Origin: an uncultured bacterium
Lineage (GTDB): Bacteria > Bacillota > Clostridia > Oscillospirales > Oscillospiraceae
Assembly: GCA_946548895.1 (NCBI GenBank)
Contig: CAMNQF010000001.1
Coordinates: forward strand, 141,024-205,023
Reading direction: 5' to 3'
Length of the DNA: 64,000 bases
The notes below the pieces were generated by a model, which worked only from the letters and a program-made list of their open reading frames with translations, searched no databases and was not told the origin of the DNA. The number at the start of each line of letters is the position of its first letter. The stretch's first letter is position 1. Below, piece by piece: positions 1-8,765 of this stretch. A program made the position numbers and the translations under genes.

Positions 1-612
1 GCCCACGCTGCCCTCCAGCAGCTTCCCGCTGGCGGAGGGATTGTGGAGGGTGGCCCGGGTGCAGGCTGCGTCCCGGGTAGAGCCGTCCGCCCCCAGCAGG
101 GTGAGGACCACCTGAGTACCCTCCTCCCCGCGGATGAGGTCGGAGCCCTCCTGCCGGGCGTCCCCGGCGATGGAGACGCCGTCCACGGCGGTGATGATGT
201 CACCGGGAACCACCCCCGCCTGGTCCGCGGGGCCGCCTTTCACCACGGACTGGACCAGCAGGCCTTCCTCCCGGCTGTATTCCACAGTGACGCCCACCCC
301 CACGTAGCTGTTGGCCCGGCGCTGGGTGGTGGACTGGTAGCCCTCCTGGGTGAGGTAGTAGGACCAGCGGTCCCCCAGGCCGTCCACAAAGGCGCCAAGC
401 CCCGCGTCCACGGCCTTGTCCAGGTCCGCGTCTGTCTCCACAAAGGCGAACCGGGCCAGCAGATAGGTCTGCACCATGGCCAGGCCGCTCCGTCCCAGCA
501 GAGCGCACCACAGCGCGGCGGACAGGGCCAGAGTGAGCAGCACCGCGATCAGAATCTTGCCCCAGCCCGCCAGCCGCCTCTTTCGCGTATGTGCCGTACG
601 TTGTTCCTCCAT
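1..612 (-). CDS. S41 family C-terminal processing peptidase, N-terminal part (runs off the window)
   Basis: This frame is open from an ATG at 612 to the left edge, so the ORF track missed it (no stop inside the window). Translation gives a basic N terminus (RTAHTRKRRL), one transmembrane/signal-anchor segment (ILIAVLLTLALSAALW), then a PDZ domain with YVGVGVTV and GGPADQAGVVPGDII. This is the layout of CtpA/CtpB carboxy-terminal processing proteases, which are membrane-anchored and cut exported proteins. The catalytic Ser-Lys dyad would lie beyond position 1, so activity cannot be judged. The start is supported by GAGGAGG about ten bases upstream. It lies downstream of ftsE-ftsX-M23 on the same strand, an association common in Firmicutes. 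Seen: TM segment and PDZ. Inferred: protease identity. Confidence 0.85.
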   Translation of the reverse strand, partial: MEEQRTAHTRKRRLAGWGKILIAVLLTLALSAALWCALLGRSGLAMVQTYLLARFAFVETDADLDKAVDAGLGAFVDGLGDRWSYYLTQEGYQSTTQRRANSYVGVGVTVEYSREEGLLVQSVVKGGPADQAGVVPGDIITAVDGVSIAGDARQEGSDLIRGEEGTQVVLTLLGADGSTRDAACTRATLHNPSASGKLLEGSVG

Positions 613-639
613 GGTCCGTCCTCCTCGCAGAAAATGGCG

Positions 640-668
640 CAGGGGCGCGGGTTTTCCCCGCGCCCCTG
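640..668 (-). terminator. GC-rich hairpin between the M23 and S41 genes
   Basis: An 11-bp perfect stem (CAGGGGCGCGG / CCGCGCCCCTG) lies between the two genes. Read on the minus strand it is followed after a few bases by ATTTT. It could be a partial terminator or mRNA-processing/stability hairpin that lowers expression of the downstream protease. There is no strong U-tract, so full termination is doubtful. Confidence 0.45.
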
Positions 669-717
669 GGTTTTATGGTGTTCGATCCGGGATCCCCCGC
701 GGGCACGGCGGATGGGG

Positions 718-1980
718 TCAGCCCCCGTTCATTTTCCCGCCGCTGGGGGAGGTGAAGGTCATGCCGGGGTAGAGCTTAAGTACGTCGTTGCGCACGCCGT
801 TGATCCGCAGCTCGAAGTGGAGGTGGTTGCCGGTGGAGCGGCCGGTGGAGCCCACGTAGCCGATGACCTGGCCCTTTTTGACCGTCTGCCCCTCCTTGAC
901 GATGGGCACCTGGTTCTGGTGGGCGTACAGGGTGGCGTAGCCGCTGCCGTGGCTGATGATGCAGTAGTAGCCGTAGGAGGAGGCGTAGCGGTTGGCGTTC
1001 ACCGTGGTGACCACGCCGTCCTTGGCGGCGTAGATGGGGGTGCCGCCGGGGGCCGGGATGTCGGTGCCGGTGTGGTTGTCCCGCTTGCCGGTGAAGGGGT
1101 CGGCCCGGTTGCCGAACAGGGAGGAGATCTTGTACCGGCCGGGCAGGGGCCAGTACCAGTCGCCGCTGGTCATATTGATGTTGGCGTTCTGCTGGGCCTC
1201 CAGGGCGGCCAGCTGGGCGGCGTATTTTTTCTCCGCCTCCTTCAGCTCCTTGTTGATCTTGGCCTCGCTGTCCGCCAGTTCCTTGGCCTCCTTGGCGTAC
1301 TCGTTCTCCGAGGCGGCGATCTGGTTGAGCAGCTTCTGCTGCTCGTCCCGCTTCTGGTCCAGCTCGTCCAGCCGCCCTTCCAGCTCCGCCTGGACCTCCG
1401 CCTGGGCGTCCCGGTCCGCCTGGAGGGCTCCCCGGGCCAGGTCCAGCTCCGCCTGGGTGGCGTTGAGCTGGTCGATGATGCGGTTGGAGTAGTCCATGAT
1501 GTCGCCGATGAGCATGGTGTAGTCCAGCATATCGGCAAAGCTCTTGGCCTCGAAGAGGATGGACAGGTAGGACACGCCGCCGGTCTCCTCCATCCAGCGC
1601 ACCTGCTGGTAGAACTCCTGGTACTGGGCCTCCTCCTGCCGCTCCAGTTCGGCAATCTCCCGCTCTTTGTCGGCAATCTGGAGATCGTAGCCGTCCAGCA
1701 TGGCCTGGCTGGCGTTGATCTCCTGCTCGGTGAGCAACACCTGCTCCTGGATGAGCGCCGCCTGCTCCTTGGCCTTGGACAGGTCGCTGCGGATGGCGGC
1801 CAGCTTGGCCTCCGCCTCTTTTTTCTGGGCGGTGATGTCGCTGAGCTCATTTTTGATGTTCTGGATGTCGTTTTTGGTGACGTCCGCCCGGGCAAACAGG
1901 GTGAGCGCCGGGAGGAGCACCGACAGCAGCAGCGCCGCCGTGACGACAATCACGATGATCCGCTGGGTCTTTTTCTTCAT
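718..1980 (-). CDS. Murein hydrolase activator / M23 (LytM) peptidase with coiled coil
   Basis: 420 aa. It has an N-terminal signal/anchor (QRIIVIVVTAALLLSVLLPAL), a long heptad-rich coiled coil (about residues 35-260, rich in Glu, Lys, Ala and Gln), then a C-terminal LytM/M23 domain. The zinc-site motifs appear intact: HTGTD (H..D) and HLHFELR (HxH). With FtsEX directly upstream in the same direction, this matches the EnvC/PcsB-like partners that FtsEX controls during cell separation. In those systems the coiled coil binds FtsX and the hydrolase acts outside the membrane. Because the metal ligands are present it may be a hydrolase itself rather than only an activator. Start is the ATG 19 bp after ftsX. 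Confidence 0.88.
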   Translation of the reverse strand: MKKKTQRIIVIVVTAALLLSVLLPALTLFARADVTKNDIQNIKNELSDITAQKKEAEAKLAAIRSDLSKAKEQAALIQEQVLLTEQEINASQAMLDGYDLQIADKEREIAELERQEEAQYQEFYQQVRWMEETGGVSYLSILFEAKSFADMLDYTMLIGDIMDYSNRIIDQLNATQAELDLARGALQADRDAQAEVQAELEGRLDELDQKRDEQQKLLNQIAASENEYAKEAKELADSEAKINKELKEAEKKYAAQLAALEAQQNANINMTSGDWYWPLPGRYKISSLFGNRADPFTGKRDNHTGTDIPAPGGTPIYAAKDGVVTTVNANRYASSYGYYCIISHGSGYATLYAHQNQVPIVKEGQTVKKGQVIGYVGSTGRSTGNHLHFELRINGVRNDVLKLYPGMTFTSPSGGKMNGG

Positions 1981-1999
1981 AGCGGCCTCCTTGTGTGTA

Positions 2000-2893
2000 T
2001 CAGACCTGCAGGAACTTGCGGATGGCGAAGCCGGAGCCCAGCGCGCCGATGGCCGCGCCGGACAGCAGGAATATGGCGAGCACCCGCTTCCAGATCATGG
2101 AGAACTCCATGAGGGTGAACAGGGCGGTGGCGCCGCTGTCCGCCAGGGCCTTGCCCACGGCGGCGTACACCCCCCACTGGAGGAAGAAGGCCACCGCCGC
2201 CCCCATGAGGCCCAGCAGCAGCCCCTCCACGATGAAGGGCCAGCGGACAAAGCCGTCGGTGGCGCCGCACATCTTCATGATGGCGATCTCCTCCCGGCGG
2301 GAAAAGGCGGCCAGCCGGGTGGTGTTGGAGATGATGAACAGGGACACCGCCGCCAAAATCGCGATGAGCACGTAGGCCAGGGCGGTGACCGCGTTGCGCA
2401 CGGTGACAAAGCCCTCCGCCACTTTGTTCTCCGCCCGGTGGTTGGCCACGCCAGGCAGGGCGCAAACCGCCTCCACCGTCTCGGTGAACTTTTCCAGGTC
2501 GATCACGTGGATGGAAAACCGGTCCCGCAGCACCTCGTCGGGCATATTGACGTACAGCCCGTCGGTCTCGTGGCCCTTCAGGTAATCCTGCTTGGCCTGC
2601 TCCCGGGTGATGAAGGTCACGCCGTTGGGGTCCACGTTGTCGATCTGCTTAATCTTCTCCATGAGGGTGCGGACCTGGTCCGGGGTGAAGCTCTCGTCAA
2701 TGTAGGCCAGAAACTCGTTCTCCTCCTCCAGCTGGCTGAGCATCCCGTCCACATTGACGGCCAGCAGGGAGAAGGACCCCATGATGATGAGGCAGGCCAC
2801 GATCATGCACACCGCGGCGAAGGACATCAGCCCGTGGGAAAAAATACTGGAAAAACCTTCCTTGATGAAATAGCCTAAGTTGAATCTTCTCAT
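2000..2893 (-). CDS. ftsX: Cell division protein FtsX (permease subunit)
   Basis: 297 aa, the usual FtsX length. One N-terminal TM segment (FAAVCMIVACLIIMGSFSLL) precedes an extracellular loop of about 120 residues, followed by three C-terminal TM segments (ALAYVLIAILAAVSLFII, GLLLGLMGAAVAFFL, VLAIFLLSGAAIGAL). This is the FtsX/MacB-like topology. FtsX does not transport; it relays FtsE ATPase state to a periplasmic or wall-side hydrolase through the large loop. The start overlaps the ftsE stop by 4 nt (ATGA), implying translational coupling. The M23 protein downstream is the probable partner. Confidence 0.93.
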   Translation of the reverse strand: MRRFNLGYFIKEGFSSIFSHGLMSFAAVCMIVACLIIMGSFSLLAVNVDGMLSQLEEENEFLAYIDESFTPDQVRTLMEKIKQIDNVDPNGVTFITREQAKQDYLKGHETDGLYVNMPDEVLRDRFSIHVIDLEKFTETVEAVCALPGVANHRAENKVAEGFVTVRNAVTALAYVLIAILAAVSLFIISNTTRLAAFSRREEIAIMKMCGATDGFVRWPFIVEGLLLGLMGAAVAFFLQWGVYAAVGKALADSGATALFTLMEFSMIWKRVLAIFLLSGAAIGALGSGFAIRKFLQV

Positions 2894-3570
2894 GCTCTGT
2901 AGTAGCCTCCCTGACCGTCCCGTATCAGCTCTCCGTCCTTGATGGCCACCACCCGCTTGGAGAAACGGTTGACCAGGTCCCGCTCGTGGGTGACCACCAG
3001 CATGGTGGTGCCCATGGCGTTGATCCGCTCCAGCAGGGTCATAATCTCCAGGGAACGCCGGGGGTCCAGATTGCCGGTGGGCTCGTCGGCGATAATCATC
3101 CGCGGGTTGTTCACCAGCGCCCGGGCGATGGCCACCCGCTGCTGCTCGCCGCCGCTCATCTCGTTGGGATAGGCGTCAGCCTTGTCCTCCAGCCCCACCA
3201 GGTCCAGCACGTAGGGGATGCGCTTGCGCATCTCCCGGCCGCTGGCCCCCACGGTGCGCATGGCGAACTCCAGGTTGCCCTGCACCGTCTTTTTCTCAAT
3301 AAGCCGGAAGTCCTGGAAGATGACGCCGAGGGTGCGCCGCATATGGGGGATCTGCCAGCGGCGGATGTTGTTGAGGTTGTAGCCGTTGACGATGACCCGT
3401 CCTTTGCTGGCGGTGATCTCCGCCGTCAGCAGCTTGACGATGGTGGACTTGCCCGAGCCGGAGGGACCCACCAGGAACACGAATTCGCCGTCCTCTATGC
3501 GCAGGTTGATCCCTTTCAGGGCCTTGGTTCCGTTGTCGTATTCCTTGTGAATGTCGATGAGTCGTATCAT
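2890..3570 (-). CDS. ftsE: Cell division ATP-binding protein FtsE
   Basis: 226 aa from the ATG at 3570 ([14 protein letters not shown]), the normal length for FtsE. ABC motifs are complete: Walker [11 protein letters not shown]-loop FQDFRL, signature MSGGEQQR, Walker [14 protein letters not shown]-loop VVTHE. The ORF track start at 3654 cannot be right because that ATG lies in the -35 region of the promoter at 3631-3659. The in-frame ATG at 3582 is another option but sits directly on the GGGAG Shine-Dalgarno. FtsE is the cytoplasmic ATPase that drives FtsX. First gene of the ftsE-ftsX-M23(-S41) operon. Confidence 0.93.
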   Translation of the reverse strand: MIRLIDIHKEYDNGTKALKGINLRIEDGEFVFLVGPSGSGKSTIVKLLTAEITASKGRVIVNGYNLNNIRRWQIPHMRRTLGVIFQDFRLIEKKTVQGNLEFAMRTVGASGREMRKRIPYVLDLVGLEDKADAYPNEMSGGEQQRVAIARALVNNPRMIIADEPTGNLDPRRSLEIMTLLERINAMGTTMLVVTHERDLVNRFSKRVVAIKDGELIRDGQGGYYRA

Positions 3571-3630
3571 GATGGCCCGCATCTCCCTGCCGCTGCTTTG
3601 TAGTCTTTGTATGCTGGCGTCAGCCTTTTT

Positions 3631-3659
3631 ATTATATCGGTTCTTGGCTGCCATGTCAA
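3631..3659 (-). promoter_or_regulatory. Sigma-70 type promoter of the ftsE operon
   Basis: On the minus strand TTGACA (3659-3654) and TATAAT (3636-3631) are separated by exactly 17 bp, a perfect consensus. It lies about 60 bp upstream of the chosen ftsE start. Confidence 0.88.
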
Positions 3660-3721
3660 CCTGGACCGTTCCATTCCCAAAATAAAGCAGGGCGGCGGGC
3701 CGCTGGTTTCCCCCCCGATTT

Positions 3722-3750
3722 GGAAAGAGCCGCCGGCCGGACGCGGCGGC
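3722..3750 (-). terminator. Rho-independent terminator of the VWA/MoxR/SWIM operon
   Basis: On the minus strand GCCGCC...GGCGGC forms a GC stem followed by TCTTTCC. It is placed just after the VWA gene stop at 3764 and upstream of the ftsE promoter. Confidence 0.55.
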
Positions 3751-3763
3751 CCAAGGCGCGGCT

Positions 3764-4912
3764 TTATACCGCGAGGGCTTCCCCGGTCAGCGCGCGTTCC
3801 AGCAGGTTTGGAAGCTTTTCCGGGGCGCAGGCAAAGCAGGGGACGCCCATGGCCGCGACGCGCTGGGCGGTTTGCGCGTCGTAATAGGGCTTGCCGCCGT
3901 CGGCTATGGCCAGCAGCACCACCACCGTCACCCCCGCGCCCTTCAGCTCCTCCAGGCGCCGGAGGAGGGCCGCCCGGTTTCCCCCCTCGTCCAGGTCGGA
4001 GATGAGGAAAAACAGCGTCCTGGCCGGGGATTCCACCAGTCCCTGGCAGTAGGCGATGGATTTGGCGATGTCAGTGCCGCCGCCCATCTGAAAGCCGAAC
4101 AGCAGGTCTACCGGGTCGGCGCACAGGGGGGTCAGGTCCATAATCTGCGTGTCGAAGGCCACCACGCTGGTTTTGACCGCGGACATGGAGGCCAGCACGC
4201 AGGCCATCACCGAGGAGTATAAAATGGACTGGCCCATGGAGCCGCTCTGGTCAATATCCAGGATGACGTGCCATCGGTTGACCCGGCTGGACCGGTCAAA
4301 GAACCACACCCGCTCCGGGATGATTGTGCCCAACTCTCTGTTGTAATTTTTTAAATTTCTCCGAATTGTATAGGGAAAGTCCAGGGCGGAGGCGGAGGGC
4401 AGCGGGGAATGGGACCGCCGGTTCAGGGCCGCCGTCACCGCCCGGCGCACGTCGTTCTCCAGCAGTTTGTTGATCTCCTCCACAATTTTGCGGATGAAGG
4501 CCCGGGCGGACTCCTTGGACTTTTTGGGGATCTGGTCCTTGAGCATCAGCAGCGTGGAGGCCAGGTTCAGGTCCGGCTCCAGGCTGTCCAGCAGCTCGGG
4601 CTCCAGAAGAAGCTGCTTGAGCCCTTTGCGCTCAATGGCGTCGTTCTGCACCACCGCCACCGTCTCCGGGTCGAAGAGGGAGCGCAGGTCCCCCAGCCAC
4701 TTGGAGATGTGGGGGGACGAGGGGCCTTTTCCCGCTCCCCGGCCGGGGCTGCCGCCAAAGGACTCCCCCGGCCCGCCGTAGATGGCGCCCAGGGCGGAAT
4801 CCATCAGCAGCTCCTCCTGGGAGAGGGCGCCGCCCCCCATACCGGCGAAGGAGTTCTCCGTCTCCGAGCCCAGGATCAGCCGCCAGCGGGCGAGCTGTCC
4901 CGCCCGCGTCAC
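3764..4912 (-). CDS. VWA domain-containing protein (CoxE-like)
   Basis: 382 aa, last gene of the six-gene minus-strand operon. The C-terminal half is a von Willebrand A domain with an intact MIDAS: DQSGSM (DxSxS) after ILDI, then GGGTDIAKS (Thr) and LISDLDEGG (Asp). The N-terminal half is helical and poorly conserved. VWA proteins of this kind are the standard partners of MoxR AAA ATPases, as in CoxDE-type metal insertion or remodelling systems, binding targets through a metal ion. No signal peptide, so probably cytoplasmic. The start ATG overlaps the preceding gene by 4 nt (ATGA). Partner and client are unknown. Confidence 0.85.
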   Translation of the reverse strand: MTRAGQLARWRLILGSETENSFAGMGGGALSQEELLMDSALGAIYGGPGESFGGSPGRGAGKGPSSPHISKWLGDLRSLFDPETVAVVQNDAIERKGLKQLLLEPELLDSLEPDLNLASTLLMLKDQIPKKSKESARAFIRKIVEEINKLLENDVRRAVTAALNRRSHSPLPSASALDFPYTIRRNLKNYNRELGTIIPERVWFFDRSSRVNRWHVILDIDQSGSMGQSILYSSVMACVLASMSAVKTSVVAFDTQIMDLTPLCADPVDLLFGFQMGGGTDIAKSIAYCQGLVESPARTLFFLISDLDEGGNRAALLRRLEELKGAGVTVVVLLAIADGGKPYYDAQTAQRVAAMGVPCFACAPEKLPNLLERALTGEALAV

Positions 4913-5388
4913 GGCGCGTCCTCCTCCGGCTCCAGCAGGTGGGACATGGCGTAGCCATACACCGCCTGATAGGCCGACAGCGCCCGTTTCTTTGCCTGCT
5001 CCAGGGTCTTATGGGCATAGACGAAGCGGCCGAAATCGTTGACGCCCAGCGCCGGGGAGCTGGGGCCGGCGGATTCTCTTGACGGCTCCGGGTACGCGAT
5101 GGGGACGTTGCTGCCGCTATAACACCGCTCATAGAGGATGTACCGGTCAATTCCCTGGTTTGGGCAGGCCGCGCAATCCTCATTTTCCGGGTACTGGAAC
5201 ACAATGGTGTACTTCCGGGCGTATTCACCGTTGGGCCCCTGGATGACGCAGTACCAGCCCTCCTGGCCGCACTGGAGCATATTGTTCGGGTAATAGGGCT
5301 TCCACTCCAGGTCCTCCAGCCACAGCGCGTACGCCCGCTCCACGCCCCGGCGGATCCGCTTCTGCTCCACGCGCTTATCCTGATCCAT
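4909..5388 (-). CDS. Conserved-operon protein of unknown function, 159 aa
   Basis: Small soluble protein between the DUF5682 and VWA genes, translationally coupled to VWA by a 4-nt overlap. I do not recognise a family. Visible features: a charged N terminus (MDQDKRVEQKRIRRGVERAYALWL), an aromatic-rich middle (EGWYCVIQGPNGEYARKYTIVFQYP), one CAAC pair (EDCAACP) plus further single cysteines, and a helical C terminus. The CxxC is too sparse to call a zinc finger. Its place in the operon suggests it works with the MoxR/VWA pair, perhaps as adaptor or substrate; that is inference only. The sequence looks coding in this frame, and the start has GGAGG about ten bases upstream. Confidence 0.75.
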   Translation of the reverse strand: MDQDKRVEQKRIRRGVERAYALWLEDLEWKPYYPNNMLQCGQEGWYCVIQGPNGEYARKYTIVFQYPENEDCAACPNQGIDRYILYERCYSGSNVPIAYPEPSRESAGPSSPALGVNDFGRFVYAHKTLEQAKKRALSAYQAVYGYAMSHLLEPEEDAP

Positions 5389-5400
5389 ACGCTTACCTCC

Positions 5401-7659
5401 TCAGATGTCGTCAAAGTCAAACTCGTCCAGGCTGTCCAGCGCCGCTTGCTCCGTCTCGGTGAGGTCATTCATCAAAACCTCCGCCGCCTGCCGGGGATTG
5501 GCCCCCCAGATTTCCCCCAGGTTTTCCGCGATGTCGTTCTTCTCAGAGGGCGTGAAGTCCGCGAACGCCCGGCGCAGAAAGACCAGTGCCCGGCGGAAAG
5601 CCCCGTCGTCCAGGCCGCCGAGGTAGCCGTCCAGCTGCCGCCATAGCGGCAGGCGGGCAATGAGGGCATAGCGGTTTTTGCCCGCCAGCCCCTCGAACCA
5701 CCCCGCGCCCAAGTCGGCGGGCACCCCGGGGGACAGCCGCCGGGCCACCTCCCGGGACAGCAGGCTTTCGTCCGCCCTGCCCCGTTCCAGCAGGATGGCC
5801 ATGGCGAAGCCGGAGCAGCGGGTGTTCAGGTCGTCCCGGTCGGAGATGTCCTCCAGCAGGGAGACCCAGCGGCCCTCCTCTAAAAAATCGTGACTGAGCT
5901 GGAGCGTGTTGAGCTGGTCCATCGCTTTTATGGCCGCCGGGGCGGCCTGCGCGTCGCAGGCGCAGGCGTCCGCCAGGGTGAGGCAGGCCCGGAGGTAGAG
6001 CTGTTTCACCAGGGGGACCACGGGCTTGGGATCAAACCGGCGCAGGTCGCCGTACCGCACCACCAGGGACAGCCGGACAGCGGTCTCCGCCACGTCGGCG
6101 ATGGCGGCGGAATCCACGCTCAATCCCTGCAAAACGGACAGGGCGTGGCTGGCGGCGGCGGGCATACCGCACAGGAAGGCGTCCTGAAAGATGGCGGCAG
6201 CCTCGGAGATGGAGGCGCTGCTGTCCGCCCGCTCCTTCAGGGCGAAGGCCGCCGCGCCCTGGATGGTGTCCCCCATGAGGGCGGATTCCACGATTTCGAT
6301 CTCTGCCTCCGGGGTCCAGCGCAGCTCCCAGTATTCGCCCCAGCTGGCCCCGTCCTGCCGGGAGGGGAGCGGATTGGCGAAATGCACCCCCAGCACCCGC
6401 AGGCGGTGGAGAAAGAAAGAACGCCGCAGGTCGGCCAGGGCGGCCGTCTCCGATTTGACGTTCAGCTTCTCCCGCAGGTCCAGGTCCAGCCGCTGGAGCC
6501 CGGCGGTGCGGAATCTCTCCAGCCGCAGTTCCTTGAGCTGGCGGTAGAAGTCCTCCTGCACGGAGGTCCGGCTCACCCCCTGGGGAAGGAATCCGATCTT
6601 TTTCCCGATTTCCGTGTCCGCCGCGGCCAGGGCCAGCTCGGAGAACTGCCCGTGCCCCATGGTGGCGACGGCGGCGTCCCGCAGGTCGGCCAGGGTGGGA
6701 TACCGGCTCCCCCGCATGGCCGCCAGGGCGCCGGCCAGCCGCGCCGCCTCAATGACCTCGGCGGAAGACACCAGATTGCCCGCCTTTCGGTGGGCGGCGG
6801 CCAGCCGGGTGAGGTAGAGGTAAGGGGCACGGTCCAGGCCGTCCCCGTTCATCGCGTCCCACAGCAGTTCAAAGTAGGCCGGGGCCCGGTTCCCCGCCCC
6901 ATAGCCGGAGCGGGAGGACAGCCGGTAATAGGAATAGGGCATCAAGGTGGCGCGGGAGGGAACCGCAGGCAGGGCGGCCAGCTCCTGACCGCTCAGGGGG
7001 GTGTTTTCCTCCAGGCCGGCCACGTGAAAGGCCCCGCAGACGCAGAAAATCTGCTCAGACGGCGTCCCCCCGCCGGCGGCGTCCAGAATGACCCGCTTCA
7101 TATACGCCTCCCGCACCACAGTCTCCGCGGCGCGGCGGGGGCTGTCCTCTGCCGCCGCCCGCAGCTCCCGGCCAAAGGCGCTGGCCGCGGCTTGATAGTT
7201 CGCCTCCAGCTGCTCAAAGCGCCGCTCCCAAAAGGTGTCGTGGTCCTCTCCCGTCAGCGTCTCCAGGCGGCGGTAGACGCTCTCGGTGTCCGCCCGCCCG
7301 GCGGCCTCCTCCGGCGGCAGCCCCTCCTGGGCCTCCTCCAGGGCCAAAAACACCGAAGAGGGCAGGTCCATGAAACGGCACTCCACCCCGTGCTCACGGG
7401 CCCACAGAATGGCTTGGATCTCCGGGGAGTAAATGGCGAAGGGCCACAAAATGGTCCGCACCGGCGGCGTTTGGGTGTAGGCCAGGATGGCGGCGGGGAA
7501 CCGCGTCTCAGGGCTGGACAGCCACCGCATCTGATCGTTCAGGTCGCTGGGGCCCTCCACCAGCACCAGCCGGGGGCGGGCTTCGTCCAGGGCCCTCCGC
7601 ACCTGGACGGCCGCCGCCGGGGACAGGTGGCGCACGCCGAAAAACACCGGCTTTCTCAT
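5401..7659 (-). CDS. DUF5682 family protein with TraB/TIKI-like motifs
   Basis: 752 aa. I recognise the DUF5682 type, found with MoxR, VWA and SWIM genes in scattered bacteria. The N-terminal ~220 residues show a motif set resembling the TraB/PrgY/TIKI and EreA/ChaN-like superfamily: GVRH (residues 8-11), LVEGP (Glu ~35), REAYM (~183-187) and GAFHVAGL (His ~212). In TIKI/TraB the two GxxH motifs and acidic residues form the proposed metal/catalytic centre, so an enzymatic role (protease or esterase-like) is plausible but unproven. The rest is helical and Ala/Leu-rich, perhaps a scaffold. No signal peptide or TM segment. The start overlaps the MoxR stop by 4 nt. Confidence 0.8.
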   Translation of the reverse strand: MRKPVFFGVRHLSPAAAVQVRRALDEARPRLVLVEGPSDLNDQMRWLSSPETRFPAAILAYTQTPPVRTILWPFAIYSPEIQAILWAREHGVECRFMDLPSSVFLALEEAQEGLPPEEAAGRADTESVYRRLETLTGEDHDTFWERRFEQLEANYQAAASAFGRELRAAAEDSPRRAAETVVREAYMKRVILDAAGGGTPSEQIFCVCGAFHVAGLEENTPLSGQELAALPAVPSRATLMPYSYYRLSSRSGYGAGNRAPAYFELLWDAMNGDGLDRAPYLYLTRLAAAHRKAGNLVSSAEVIEAARLAGALAAMRGSRYPTLADLRDAAVATMGHGQFSELALAAADTEIGKKIGFLPQGVSRTSVQEDFYRQLKELRLERFRTAGLQRLDLDLREKLNVKSETAALADLRRSFFLHRLRVLGVHFANPLPSRQDGASWGEYWELRWTPEAEIEIVESALMGDTIQGAAAFALKERADSSASISEAAAIFQDAFLCGMPAAASHALSVLQGLSVDSAAIADVAETAVRLSLVVRYGDLRRFDPKPVVPLVKQLYLRACLTLADACACDAQAAPAAIKAMDQLNTLQLSHDFLEEGRWVSLLEDISDRDDLNTRCSGFAMAILLERGRADESLLSREVARRLSPGVPADLGAGWFEGLAGKNRYALIARLPLWRQLDGYLGGLDDGAFRRALVFLRRAFADFTPSEKNDIAENLGEIWGANPRQAAEVLMNDLTETEQAALDSLDEFDFDDI

Positions 7660-8750
7660 TGCCCGTTCAGCTCCCGGCAGGCCCGGTAAAGGGGGAGCCA
7701 GGCAGAGCCCCGCTTCTTCATCACGTTTTCCAGGTACTCCTTCCAGGACACTTTATCCTTGTCCTCATCTTTCACCACCGCGCCCTGGAGGGCGGCGGCC
7801 AGGTCCTCCGCTGTGATTGCGCCGGTTCCGAAGCTGCCCGCCAGGGCCATGGAGTTGGCCAGCAGGGAGATGGCCTCGGCGGTGGACAGCACCCCGGAGG
7901 TGGGCTTCAGCTTCTGTTTGCCGTCCAGGGTAGCCCCGGCCCGCAGCTCCCGGAAGATTGTCACCACCTGTTCCACCGTGTCCTCCTCCGGCTGGCGGGC
8001 GTTCAGGTCCAGGCCGGCGGACAGCTGGGCCACCCGGGTGCGCACGATGTCCATCTCGGTGGCCATGTCGGACGGGGTGGGGAGCACCACGATGTTGAAG
8101 CGCCGCTTTAGGGCGGCGGACATATCGTTGACGCCCTTGTCACGGGTATTGGCGGTGGCGATGACTGAGAAGCCCTTGGCGGCGGGCACCTCCAGCCCCA
8201 GCTCGGGGACGCTGAGGCGCTTCTCCGACAGGATGGAGATCAGCGCGTCCTGCACCTCGCTGGCGCAGCGGGAGATCTCCTCCACCCGGGCGACAGAGCC
8301 CGTCTCCATGGCCCGGTACACCGGGCTCTTCACCATGGCCTCGGGGCAGGGGCCTTTGGCGATGAGCATGGCGTAGTTCCAGGAGTAGCGGATCTGTTCC
8401 TCGGTGGTGCCCGCCGTGCCCTGGACCACCTTGGTGGAATCGCCGTTGACGGCGGCGGCCAGGTGCTCGGACAGCCAGGACTTGGCGGTGCCCGGTTCGC
8501 CGATGAGCAGCAGGGCCCGGTCCGTCACCAGGGTGGCGATGGCGATCTCCACCAGCCGTTTGTTGCCCACGTACTTGGGGGTGATGTCCACCCCCTTTAC
8601 CTTTGCGCCCCCGGTGATGTAGGTGAGCGCCGACCGGGGGGACATCCGCCAGCCGGTGGGAATGGGGTCGGCCTCCGCCGAAATCAGGGCGTCCAGCTCC
8701 CGCTGAAACAGCTCCTCCGCCGGGAGGCGCTGTACGTTTTTGTCTGCCAT
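7656..8750 (-). CDS. MoxR-family AAA+ ATPase
   Basis: 364 aa. Walker A GEPGTAKSW (about 84-92), Walker B-like VEEISRC followed by DALISILSEKRL, and sensor-1 VIATANTRDKG fit the MoxR/RavA-type AAA+ fold used for remodelling or metal-cofactor insertion. An insertion around FNIVVLPTPSDMATEMDIV precedes the lid domain. MoxR proteins act with VWA proteins, and one is encoded two genes downstream. RBS and coupling: the stop overlaps DUF5682 by 4 nt; the start is 15 nt after the HEAT-like gene. Expected to be the energy source of the operon's complex. Client unknown. Confidence 0.9.
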   Translation of the reverse strand: MADKNVQRLPAEELFQRELDALISAEADPIPTGWRMSPRSALTYITGGAKVKGVDITPKYVGNKRLVEIAIATLVTDRALLLIGEPGTAKSWLSEHLAAAVNGDSTKVVQGTAGTTEEQIRYSWNYAMLIAKGPCPEAMVKSPVYRAMETGSVARVEEISRCASEVQDALISILSEKRLSVPELGLEVPAAKGFSVIATANTRDKGVNDMSAALKRRFNIVVLPTPSDMATEMDIVRTRVAQLSAGLDLNARQPEEDTVEQVVTIFRELRAGATLDGKQKLKPTSGVLSTAEAISLLANSMALAGSFGTGAITAEDLAAALQGAVVKDEDKDKVSWKEYLENVMKKRGSAWLPLYRACRELNGQ

Positions 8751-8765
8751 GTCAAATTCCTCCCT

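Noticed and set aside
43-2112. 689-codon plus-strand ORF across the S41 and M23 genes
   Set aside because: Both minus-strand proteins have full domain signatures and RBSs; the plus ORF has none.
5890-7689. 599-codon plus-strand ORF over DUF5682, and similar long ORFs over the MoxR, HEAT-like and SWIM genes
   Set aside because: Shadow frames from high GC at third positions; no motifs or RBS.
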